From assembly GCA_963779845.1 (NCBI GenBank), contig CAVZZV010000002.1:503066-567065 (forward strand): DNA of 64,000 bases. The letters are read 5' to 3'. Of this stretch, positions 29,114-39,785 are shown piece by piece (position 1 is the first letter of the stretch; each line of letters starts with the position of its first letter). Position numbers and translations under genes: made by a program. Under the pieces are notes generated by a model. The model was not told the DNA's origin. It saw only the letters and a program-made list of their open reading frames with translations, and did no database searches. Origin of the DNA: CAVZZV01 sp963779845. Lineage in GTDB: Bacteria > Bacteroidota > Bacteroidia > Bacteroidales > GCA-2748055.

Positions 29114-32100
29114 TTAGAAAGTGACGTTTACCCCGAAATTTATAATCCGTTGCTGAGGATAAAATTGTCCGTTATTATCCGTCAGGATCAGATTCCGGGT
29201 CTACCCGTTTAACTTTATCCCAGGTTAACAGATTATAAGCGTTGGCATAAAATCGGATCGGTTGTACCGGACTGTTTTTAATAATGGACTCGGGGTAGAG
29301 AGTACCCTAATTGTACATTTTTTAAGCGAATGTAATCGCCATTTAACAACCAGAAATCAGAGAGAAAATAGTTCTGGTCATTCCCATTGGATTTTTGCAG
29401 GAAGCGAGGGTAGGTTGCCGTGGCAGCAGTTTCAGGGGTCCATCGATTAATGTGGGAATCATAATAATTTCCCCAACTATTATCCCAACCCAGATCGCCC
29501 ACCATATAAACAGAATTTCGGGCAGCTCCCTGGAACATGGCACTGAAATCCACTCCCTTATAGTCGAAGCCGAATTGCAGGGAGAAGGTGAGTTCCGGCA
29601 CAGGGCTGAATCCGATAGGCGACTGGTCATTTTGATCAATGATCCCATCCTGGTTCAGGTCTTTGTACTTCATATCGCCAGGGGCGAGATTGCTTAAGCC
29701 AAATTGTTGCGGCGATGCAGCGATTTCCTCATAAGATTGAAAGAACCCATCGAACTGGTATCCTATAAATTGTCCAATAGGGTTTCCTGTGGAATACATA
29801 TAATCATAGGGTTTGAGTAGCTTCGCTCATTTCCACTACATTGTTTCTCGCATTGGCGAAAATTGCTTTCATATAATAAGAGAAGCTTTTCCTTGGTTGT
29901 GATTGCCATCCCAATTCAAGCTCATAGCCCTGGTTATCAACAATACCGATATTAGCCGGGGCAACTCCGTTGATCCCCGATGTAATCATAAACCGTTCGA
30001 GGGTTAGTTAGGATATCAGTTCGATGTTCCTTGAAAACATCGGCATTAAAGCTGAGACGGGAACCAAACCACCTTGTATCAATTCCAATATTGTATTTGG
30101 TTGCCGTTTCCCAGGTAATGTTTTCATTGGCCATCCGTCCTTCCAGGAGACCATCAATACGGGAATTGTGTGTGCTCCCGAAAGAATAGGCAGCACCATC
30201 TACATAAGTTGATTTGTAATAATAGGAAAAGCCGCCCAGTTTATCATTTCCAACCTGACCCACGGAAGCCCTGAATTTGGCAAAGTTCAATAGTTCGTTT
30301 TCTGGCATGAAAGGCTCACCTGTCATTACCCATCCCACGGAAGCAGCGGGGAACAGTTGATATTGGTGTCCTTCAGCGAAACGGTTTGACCCGTTGTATC
30401 CCATATTTATTTCAAAAAGATAACGATTATCGAAGTCGTAATTGACCCGTCCAATCAATGCCTGATAAACATGTGGCACGTAGGAATATTCAATTCCGGC
30501 AGGGCTGGATTCCGAGCTGGAAGTAACTAATGCAAGAGCGGAAATATTGTGTTTTCCGGCAATAACCCGTTTAAACCGAAGAGCAAGCTGTCCGTACTTG
30601 TCATAGTTGGGAGCGGTTCGGCTCGATTGTGAATTTGGTAAAACAGCCCCAAGTCCCTGAAGGTAAGACTCGTCTACGGGATTAAAACTGTAAACGTATG
30701 GTCTCCATATCATTCCACGCCAATTGTCCCAACTCACATCATATGAAAATTTACCATCGATCGTAAGTCCTTCAAGCAAGTGGTGCAAGTTATAATCCAG
30801 ATTAAAGGTTGTTTCCATCTGATTGTCCGTGTTTTTTCGAAACCCGGTATAGGCCAGCGTGACCAGTGGATTTTGCCTCCAGACGCCAATCGCTGCCGCC
30901 ATACTGCCATTGGGATTGAGAAGAGGAAACATTTGTGGTGCATTCCGGTAAAACATGGCAAACAAACGAAGATTTTCCGCGTTGGTGTTGCTTAATCCCG
31001 CATCGTAAGTAGCAGGTCTGTTTTGGTTGCTGAAACGGTAGGCCATATCTACGCCCAATTTCAAATCCGGGGTGATCGTTAAATCAATATTTGAACGGGT
31101 AGTCAATCGTTTGTAAAGATAATCGGCGTTATAATCTTTGTTTACCAGTGCTTTGTCTACTTCAGGCGAGAGTTCGATCAAGCGTTGAAGTGTAGGGTGT
31201 TTCCGTATTTCATTTACATCAGTTTGGAACATCCCGTCCTGTGCGAAATAACCCACAGAAACATAATATTTTACAGTCTTATTTCCACCGGAAATATTGA
31301 TATTGTATTTCTGTTGTTTACCCGGTTTGGTAAATATATCCACAAAATTATTGTCAGGATGGGTGAAGGGACTTTCTTGCGTGCGGTACAGGTAATTGTC
31401 ATATTCAGTCACAGGAAAATTACTGGTATTGGAAGCGATGGAAGGATCAAGCCCCACGTTGATAGTTCCTTCACGCTGAAACCGGGAAGTCATTTCAGCA
31501 TCCCAATACATGTGACAGCCGATTAAATTGAGTAATCCCGAATTCGGAAGAAAATGAAATTTTCGATTTTCCCGTTTTCCCTCTTTTAGTCGTAACAAGC
31601 ACAACTCCGTTGGCTCCGCGTACCCCATAAACAGCGGTAGCAGAGGCATCTTTCAAGTATTGAAACACTTTCAACGTCGTCCGGATCAATTTGCGAAAAG
31701 CTGCGTTCAATTCCGTCAACCAGAACAAGGGGATCGGAATTGTTCAATGTGGCACGGCCCCGTATAAAAAGTTTCGCATCATCACCCCCTGGTCTCCCGC
31801 TTTCCTGACGGGTCACCAGACCCGGAACACGACCGGTAAGGGCATTCGTCACACTGGAAACCGGTACATCTTTTAATTCTTGATTCCCAACATTGGATAT
31901 TGAACCGGTTACAGAGGCTTTGGCCTGGGTCCCAAACCCAACCACAACCACTTCGTCCTATATCGAAACTTATTTCTCCCAAAGTCACATTGACTGAAAG
32001 ATTGGTCCTGAACATCAATTTCCACCGTTTCGAAACCGATCATGGAAATCTGGAGTACCTGTTCTTTATCATTGTCCAGAACAATACTGAATTTGCCATC

Positions 32101-32262
32101 TGATGAAGGTAATTGTGCCGTTGGTTGTTCCTTTTTGCACAACATTGGCCCCGATTAGTGCCTCTAACCCTGTTTCATCTTTCACCACTCCCTCAACGGT
32201 ACGTTGGGCAAACAATTGCAAGGAGCAAAGGCAAATATGCATATAAGGATTATGTTTTTCAT
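29114..32262 (-). pseudogene. SusC-like TonB-dependent transporter 1, frameshifted
   Basis: ATG 32262 begins a signal peptide; a CarboxypepD_reg-like domain (VEGVVKDETG..., LIGANVVQKGTTNGTI) precedes the plug (EVVVVGFGTQAKASVTGSIS, RIRGRATLNNSDPLVLVDGIERS-type, ATAVYGVRGANGVVLVTTKRGK) and the long outer-membrane barrel (31.6-29.1 kb). Several indels split it (around 32200, 31950, 31650, 31500-31520, 29990, 29800 and 29190); the last strand reads INFGVNVTF and ends with TAA at 29114. It would import glycan pieces with the SusD partner 18 bases downstream. Confidence 0.85.
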
Positions 32263-32293
32263 AGGTATTTGTTTTTATATTGAACGCTGTCAT

Positions 32294-34025
32294 TTACCAA
32301 CCCGGGTTTTGTATCAAATTCGGTGATAATATTATTTCACCCAAGGGGATTGGATGCAAGTACATTTTTGGATCAAATTTACGTTGCTCGTCGACGATAA
32401 AATAACTGTAGTTCAATACTCCTCCATTATCTTCGATCCGGATTCCGGTAACCGGGTGATTTAATTTATCTCCATCCATCCACCTCCGCAGGTCGAAATA
32501 TCGTTGCTCTTCAAATGAAAGTTCTATACGACGTTCTTTTTTAATTTTTTGCAGCATATCTTCTTTTCCCGCCACCCCAACAAGATAAGTGTCAGAGGAG
32601 TTGAATCCGGCCCGGGAACGAACCATTTCTACAGCCTCTTTGGCTGTAAGCCCATATCCTCTGGGATCAACATCCGGTCCATAAGCCTGATTCATCGCCT
32701 CGGCATATAAAAGCAGGATATCGGCCAGGCGTATAATTGGGAAAAGATGAAAGGTAGTGGCAGGATTACCCACTGAAAAATTGACATTGGTGTCCAAAAA
32801 TTTGCGCAAATAATAACCCGTATTAGTCGATTTATCAATGATGGCATTTAGTCCATCTATGGTAGCGCCATTCCCAATTTTAGTGTATATTTCCCCGCGT
32901 TTTCCATAGGTGGAACTGTTGTACCCAATGCTGATATCAAATCGGGGATCCCTGTTGTTATATTGAGTTGAGTCATCACTTCTTGTATACTCCGAACCAT
33001 CCATCATTGTAAAGGCATCCACGAATTCCTGGGTAGGTACTGTTCCACCACCCAGAGTTATTGGAAAGGGTAGGAGGATACTGGCGATTTTCAAGTCCGT
33101 TTGATTTACCGGCGGCATTGAATACTATATATTCATCATTGGGAGAGGTAATGAATAACTTTTCATAATTGTTATACAAGACTATATTTGTTACTCCCAT
33201 TAGGATTTTGCAGGTTTATAACTGCTGCGCAGGCTTCGGCTGCCAGTTCCCAACGATTATTTACCTCATCCACAGAGTTATTGGTATGTCCAATCAATGG
33301 ATTATTGTTTCCCTGCTGATTGAATAAAGGACTTGCTGAAAAAATGAGTGTTTTTCCTTTATGGCAAGAGCCGCTCCTTTGGTCATTCTTCCGAAACCTC
33401 CGTTTCCTCCAATGGGATCAACTTCCAATAGCATGGCCGCTGAATCGCAGAGGGTTACAATGTGGTTCACACAATCTTCAAAACTATCCCGCGCTTTTTG
33501 TTCGAATTCCGGGTCTCCGAGGGTATAATACTTCTCGATAATGGGATATCCGCCATAATGCCGAAGCAGATCAAATTCGTACAAGGCACGAAGGGCATAC
33601 ATTTCTCCAATATAGATTGCTTTAATCGCCTCCACTTCCGCTTCCGTCTTTTTATTTAAGACCAGATTTTGTTCCCTCAGATTTTTTTGGACAAAGAGGG
33701 CTTGCCGGATACCCGCGTAAGAGGGTGTCCAACTATTTTCGACAGGGCTGGCAGAGGTGATGTAGGCTCTCGAAATGCGGTGTATCGATGATCCCGAAAT
33801 AGTAGTCATCCCGTCATCGGTAGCAGCATCCAGGAATGCACCTGAAATCCTGTTAAACCCCCCCCTTATATAAGCATACGCCTGATTGATAGGTCTCTCA
33901 TAATCGCTTTCAGCAGTAAATATATCCTCCGGTTGTGCCCAGTCAAAAGGTTTTTCGTCCAGGTATTCGCACCCCGGCAAAAAAAGCAGGACAGCTATCG
34001 GTAATATCTTGAAACTATTTTTCAT
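32294..34025 (-). pseudogene. SusD-like glycan-binding lipoprotein 2, frameshifted
   Basis: ATG 34025 with lipobox FLPGCEYLDEKP. Residues to about 225 are in one frame (DIFTAESDYERPINQAYAYIRGG, AEVEAIKAIYIGEMYALRALYEFDLLRHYGGYPI, MTKGAALAIK). Near 33355 one A appears to be missing, shifting to GKTLIFSASPLFNQQGNNNP; another break lies near 33190 and a third near 33080. The C-terminal frame (LADILLLYAEAMNQAYG, KIKKERRIELSFEEQRYFDLRRWMDGD, LHPIPLGEIILSPNLIQNPGW) ends at 32294. Starts 6 bases after the stop of the SusC-like gene before it. Confidence 0.85.
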
Positions 34026-34031
34026 AATCAA

Positions 34032-36886
34032 TTAGAATTTAATGAAACATCCTATACTAAGATTTCTGGCAATCGGCATACTTGTTGCGTCCGCGGTATC
34101 TTGTGGATCAAGTGGACTGTCATATTTAGTCCAGGTAAATAAGTTATATCCATTGGCAAAAATTCGTATGTTTTTTACAAAGGATGTTGGAGATGAATTT
34201 CTCAAAAAATCATAGTAGATTTCCAGGGTATTCAGACTCAAATAGTCTGCATCGCGTATCCAAAAAGAAGAGGTTTGTGAATTGTTAACCCCGCCGGTAT
34301 GGATGGTTGAAATAGCTGGCAAAGAGGCCATCTGATTTTCCGGAGACCAATAATCAAGTTGGTGGCTGTAAATATTTCCGTTGGAGAGAAAAGGGAAAGC
34401 GACCCGTCCATCCATGTTTCGTGAAACATGTGCCGCTCCCTGAAATAAAGCATTTATACCAAATCCTTTATAGGAGACTCCTAATGAAAAACCATAAAAT
34501 ATATCGGGAATATCGCTATATCCGAGGGGTATCCGGTCGTTGGTGTCGATTATTCCATCCCCATTAATATCTTTATAACGGATATCTCCAGGATGCACCT
34601 CTGAAAATGTTTGGGTAGGGGCGGCTGCGATCTCCTCATAAGATCCAAAAAAGCCCTCTGCAACATAACCTCTTTTGACCACTCTTTGAGTAACCGGCTG
34701 ATTGTAACCAGGGATAGGGTTGATCTGCTTCACCTAATTTGGTTACTAAATTATGGGAATAGGAAAAGGTACCTCCTAAAACATATCCGAATTCACCAAC
34801 CTTTGAGTTCCAGAAGGCAGCCACATCATAGCCATAGGTGTGCATTTCTCCGATATTTTCTTCCACTGTTGCCACTGTACCCAGGAGTGAACTGATGCGG
34901 TTATTGGCAACATACATGTCCGTCCTGTTATCCCGGAAATATTCAGCCGATAAGGATAATTGATTTTTGAATACTTTTGCTTCAATTCCAACGTTAGTTT
35001 GTTCAGATTTCTCCCAGGTCAGGCCGGGATTGGCAAGAATATCTTCAACGTATCCATGGGCATTCCCCATGGTATTCCCAAAATTATAAATTCCATTTAT
35101 ACGTTCCAGACGTCCCAGGTAGCGGAATTCCGAAACTCCGCGATGACTGCCAAGCAGTCCGTAAGAGGCTTCCAGCTTCAGGTAAGGGATAAATTCTTTA
35201 ACTCCTTCAAAGAATGACTTCATTGGAGATGGTCCAGCCTGCTGCCACTGTTGGGAAAAATCCGAAACGATTGTCCGGGGCAAATTTATATGCTCCCTGA
35301 TAACTCATCATCAAGTCGATGCCATATCTCTTGTCGTAATTATATCCCAGCCAGGCGCCTGCACCCTGAAATCGGGTTGGGATAGAGACCTCATCCGCAA
35401 ATTCATACTGATTATAAAAAGCCAGGGCATAAAGGCCATGAAGACCAAATTGCCGGTCATAAGAAAGTTGCATATCAAAAGTGGTACGCCGGTTTGAATT
35501 TTTTTGACCAACATCATTCACCATCTTTTCATCAGTCCCTGTTTTTCTTAATTCCAGGGGATTTTCCGGATCAAGGATCTGATAATAGGCAAAACCTTTT
35601 GTACGAACAGCAGTTGCCTGTGCGTATGAATCCATGGAAAGAGACATAGAAGCTTTCAAACCTTTCACTAACACTGCCAAATCCTGGGTAAGCTGTGTAC
35701 GAAAGGAACCGTATATCCGTTGCTGGGAAGCGTATCCATTTCGATTTAACAAGGCCCAGGGGTTTGTCCTGATTCCATTTCCGGAAACAATTTTCCCATT
35801 GATCCCTGTAACCCGGTTGCCACTTTGATCGATATAATTTCCGTTATCTACATAATAGGCCGGAAAAGAATTTGGAGCAGTCAGGGCCAGGGTATTATAG
35901 GCCCCGTAAGAATCACCTCCCGGACGGTTCTGATTTTCTTGCCACCCATACAAATCAACGGACAATAAGGTAGTAGAAGTAACATCGAATTCTACATTTG
36001 ACCGCAAATTATACCGGCCCACTTTATTATTAGTATTATAGGTAAATTCATCATCGGTAGCAAACATTCCTGTTTGACCCAGGAAACCTGCATTAACAAA
36101 ATAGCGTGTACGGTCAGAGCCACCTGAGATATTAAGATTATATCTGTTCAACCAGGAGGATTTTTTAAAATATTCCCCCATCCAATTGATATCGGGATAC
36201 AATTCGGGATCGACCCCTGCACGGTTCCTGTAATGTGAAAGGTAATACTGGCTGTACATGTTCGTCTCATCAAGCCTGTCGTTTCTTATGGCCTGATTGT
36301 AATTTACTGTGTAATCCAGTGCGCTAAGAGGTTTCAGTAATTTGATGGGCTCCTGATTGATCAGTTGGGCGGTGAATTCCACTGAAGGTTTGCCTTTTTT
36401 ACCCTTGCGGGTAGTGACCAGGATGGCGCCATTAGCTCCTCGCATACCATATAGTACTGTAGCTGCCGCGTCTTTAAGTACAGTGATGCTCTCAATTTCG
36501 TAGGGAGATAGAACGCCAAATTCCCTTTCCTGCCCGTCAACCAGTACCAATACGCCTTCGGAAAAGGTACGGCTTCCACGAATATAATAATTGGCACTTT
36601 CGTTTACCATTCCGCCTTCCGATTGCCGGGAATAAAATCCCGGGACAAGTCCCGCCAGCACATTTGTTAAACTGGTGACCGGCAGATTGCGGATTTCTTC
36701 GCCACTGATGGTATATGTTGAACCATTGAATTCAGCAGCATTAATTTTTCGAAAAATTAAATCCAGTTGGTTTGTATCTGATACTGCTGCATTTTCCTCT
36801 TGCGCCCATATACTGAACGGAAAAGCGAACAAATAAAACATCAGAAGAAAACAACAAAACCGATTTGTTTTTTTGTACTTCATCAT
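34032..36886 (-). pseudogene. SusC-like TonB-dependent transporter 2 without carboxypeptidase-like domain, frameshifted
   Basis: ATG 36886 gives a signal peptide (FAFPFSIWAQ); in-frame codons further up to 37090 are probably untranslated or a leader. After the signal the plug follows almost at once (FNGSTYTISGEEIRNLPVTSLTNVLAGLVPGF, YYIRGSRTFSEGVLVLVDGQ, AATVLYGMRGANGAILVTTRKGKKG), so the usual N-terminal CarboxypepD_reg-like domain is missing. The barrel runs through breaks near 35240 and 34720 and ends at 34032. It is the first gene of the Sus operon, followed at 6 bases by its SusD partner. Confidence 0.85.
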
Positions 36887-37024
36887 AGGATAATTTTTTT
36901 CAGGGATGATGAACCGCTTTTGCAAAAGATTTAGCGGTTGCGAAACCAACAAGGTATAAATCTTTATTTTGGTTTTTGTGTAAGAGAAATTAGTTGGCTT
37001 CATAAAAATGTAAATTGGATGCAC

Positions 37025-37032
37025 CAAAAATA
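37025..37032 (-). promoter_or_regulatory. Promoter -7-like box before the Sus operon
   Basis: Minus-strand TATTTTTG fits TAnnTTTG, about 140 bases before the SusC-like start at 36886. No clear -33 box. Confidence 0.25.
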
Positions 37033-37180
37033 TGTATAAATAATTTTCAGCCTTAGCAATTTGGTTCAATAGCATAGCATTATCGTTCATTTATTTTATT
37101 TATTTTTGTAATGCTTCTGGAAGACGGGAAACATCACATAGGGAAATTTATGTCATCTTTATATTTTACCTGCAACCCTT

Positions 37181-37387
37181 TCAACCCTTTTTAAGGGTAT
37201 TAATAAGATTAATATATTCAGGTTTTCCATATAGGTTTTTCATTTCTTCGGGTTCGTTTTGCAGATCATACAATTCCCAGACATCTACAGGAAACCATGT
37301 TCGCCCAGATAAGTCCCCTGTCGGAAGTATACACAACAAGAGTATTATCTTCCAGGTAATTATCTTTCAGATAATGATGATGATTTC
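37181..37387 (-). pseudogene. Sulfatase remnant with large deletion
   Basis: On the minus strand YLKDNYLEDNTLVVYTSDRGL (typical middle of a sulfatase, strand plus metal-binding Asp) is followed within a few codons by WELYDLQNEPEEMKNLYG, the C-terminal hallmark of the same family, ending with TGA at 37181. The several hundred residues between them, and the whole N-terminal half, are absent. It lies between the GH3 gene and the Sus operon and is too short to be an obvious ORF. Clearly a relic. Confidence 0.75.
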
Positions 37388-37400
37388 TGGATGCCTGATC

Positions 37401-39650
37401 TCAAAAAGTTATAAGGGCTTTTTGATTCAGTTGCTGACTTGAAGCGCCGATTTTTATTTCGTATTTGCCGGGTTTGATTTTCCATTGATCTGTTGGCACA
37501 TCCCAGAATGCAAAATCATCAAAGGAAAGTATTAAAGTTACCCTCTTTGATTCCCCGGGATTCAGTTCAACTTTGGAAAAGCCTTTCAACTCTTTTTCCG
37601 GCCGGTCGTTTGACTTGCCATCCAAATCGGAAATGTAAAGCTGGACGATCTCTTTGCCTTTTACTTTTCCGGTGTTTTTCACGTTTACCGAAACACTGAG
37701 CTGCCCTTCTTCCGCAAGCCGGTTTTCTAACTCAAGGCTGCTGAATTTAAATTTTGTATAGGAAAGGCCGTATCCGAAGGGAAACAAAACGGGAATTTTT
37801 TTCTTATCATACCAGCGGTATCCTATAAAAATATCCTCACCATAAGGAACATCGATTAATTCCCGGGGTTTTACACAATCGGAAAAACCAGGAATCTTGA
37901 CATCCTTGCCATTCAACCAATAATCTTTGTATGAATTATCACCCCTCCAGTAAGGAACTCCACAAAGGAGGTTATAATCGGGATCAACCGAGTCAAGGTA
38001 ATCATTTTCAATGGTGAATGCGAGTTTCCCCGATGGATTTACTTTCCCCGATATTATATTGGCTAAAGCATTTCCTCGTTCCTGTCCCTGAAAGAATCCC
38101 CACAAGATGGCTTTTGCCTTTTTAGTCCAATCCATGGGCATTGAATTGGATGCATTGACAAGGACGATCGTATTGGGATTCCAGTCCAGCACCGCTCTAA
38201 GGTAATCCAGCTGTTCCTTTGGTTCCTCATAAGGAACGTCTCCACCCTCTCCGGCTTCCTTATTGAGTATGAAAATAACAGTTTCAGCACTTTTTATTTC
38301 TGCTTCACTTGCTGAGCGGATGTAATTAATTTCGGACCCGTAGAGTTTTTGCAGGCCTTCCCAATAGCTGGTATGTGAATACCCCTTGACGAATCCGCTT
38401 CCGCGCGCAGAGTGAGTTTCATTTTCTCCGGTCAACAATAATTTTTTACTTTCGTTTTTTAAGGGTAAAATTCCCTGTTCATTTTTTAAGAGAACCATGC
38501 TTTCTTCGGCACAAATGCGCGCCAGCTCCTGATGGCTGCTAAAAGTTTTCAGATATGTTTCATCTACCGGACTTCTGTCATAAATTCCAAGCTCGAAAAG
38601 AGGAAGCAGGTTATCATAAACCATTTTATCCAGTTTGTTTTCAACTTCTTCCTGATTGAATTGCCCTGATTTTTTAAGCTCGTTGATATAATTCACCAAA
38701 TTTTGGTTAGAAGGCATTAAAAGAGAGATGCCCGATTCCAATATTAAATTCCGCATGGATGGAAAGTAATTCATGTTTTGCCAATCGGTCATGGCAATGC
38801 CCTCAAAGCCATATTCACTTCTGAACAAATCTGCAATAAGGGGTTTATGAGCAGCGCAGGGAATTCCATTGACCAGGTTATTCCCCATCATAATTGCTTT
38901 TGCATCGGCTTTTTCTATAGCTGACTTCCAGGGAGGCAAATAAATTTCGCGCATAGCCCGGTTGCTTACCAGACAATTAGCGATATGTCGTACAAACTCC
39001 TGCTCGTTGGCAAGCACCACTTTAGGAGTGGCAACGACCTTTTGGCTTTGAAGTCCGAGGATATATTCAGTGGCAATAGGAGTGGCCAAAAAGGGATCTT
39101 CTCCCAGATATTCAAAATGTCGGCCACCTGTAGGAAGCCGGTAAAAATTCATGCCAGGTCCCAGTAGAATGTCGATGCCTAAACCCCTGCACTCCTCTCC
39201 AATAGCCTCACCGTATCGATGGGCCAGCATCGGGTCCCATGTTGATGTTAAGGCCAGTAAACTTGGAAACGAAGTTCCTGAAACATTTAATTTGGAAGGG
39301 AAGGCCAGCCTTCGGATACCTTGCGAGGCATCGGCCATGGTTACCGGCCGGATGCCTAATCGCGGAACCCCGGCCATGTTAAAACTTCCCGGGACCTTAA
39401 TGTCCGTCCATCCACCCGTCAATGCGACTTTTTCTTCAAAGGTCATTCGGGAAAGCAAATCCTTGGCCCTCTGCTCAGGGCTCTTGGTTATATCCCCATA
39501 TATTGCTCCTTGTGGTATTTCTGTGGCTTGCGATATGGGTTTGTAATTTGATAAGATGTCTTGTTCCACCCTTGATCCGGGATTCTGCGCAGAAGCAAGG
39601 TTCAAGAGGAGCAAGGCGGTTAATCCTGATAAAAAATATTTTCTGATCAT
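37401..39650 (-). CDS. GH3 beta-glycosidase with altered Lys-His motif
   Basis: 749 residues, signal peptide ending LASAQ. The GH3 barrel is followed by the alpha/beta sandwich and a fibronectin-III-like tail (about 650-745, with VKNTGKVKGKEIVQLYISD). The nucleophile is Asp289 (GIAMTDWQN). In most GH3 enzymes the substrate-binding pair reads KHF/KHY; here the matching position is ATPK210-V211-V-L-A-NEQEF, with Val where His is expected. MMGNNLVNG replaces the usual SYNxVNG. Probably a periplasmic or surface beta-glucosidase or beta-xylosidase; the changed motif may mean altered specificity or reduced activity. Next to GH127 and GH43 genes. Confidence 0.85.
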   Translation of the reverse strand: MIRKYFLSGLTALLLLNLASAQNPGSRVEQDILSNYKPISQATEIPQGAIYGDITKSPEQRAKDLLSRMTFEEKVALTGGWTDIKVPGSFNMAGVPRLGIRPVTMADASQGIRRLAFPSKLNVSGTSFPSLLALTSTWDPMLAHRYGEAIGEECRGLGIDILLGPGMNFYRLPTGGRHFEYLGEDPFLATPIATEYILGLQSQKVVATPKVVLANEQEFVRHIANCLVSNRAMREIYLPPWKSAIEKADAKAIMMGNNLVNGIPCAAHKPLIADLFRSEYGFEGIAMTDWQNMNYFPSMRNLILESGISLLMPSNQNLVNYINELKKSGQFNQEEVENKLDKMVYDNLLPLFELGIYDRSPVDETYLKTFSSHQELARICAEESMVLLKNEQGILPLKNESKKLLLTGENETHSARGSGFVKGYSHTSYWEGLQKLYGSEINYIRSASEAEIKSAETVIFILNKEAGEGGDVPYEEPKEQLDYLRAVLDWNPNTIVLVNASNSMPMDWTKKAKAILWGFFQGQERGNALANIISGKVNPSGKLAFTIENDYLDSVDPDYNLLCGVPYWRGDNSYKDYWLNGKDVKIPGFSDCVKPRELIDVPYGEDIFIGYRWYDKKKIPVLFPFGYGLSYTKFKFSSLELENRLAEEGQLSVSVNVKNTGKVKGKEIVQLYISDLDGKSNDRPEKELKGFSKVELNPGESKRVTLILSFDDFAFWDVPTDQWKIKPGKYEIKIGASSQQLNQKALITF

Positions 39651-39785
39651 GTTTTTATAATTTTATGTAATGCCACTTTTAAGGTTCAACCTTCAAGGCG
39701 ACAAACGGTTTAGCATTCTATTAGCTTTTTAAAGAACTCTTAAATCATGACTTACTTTTTAATTTCCAGTATCATGGGCCATTCA

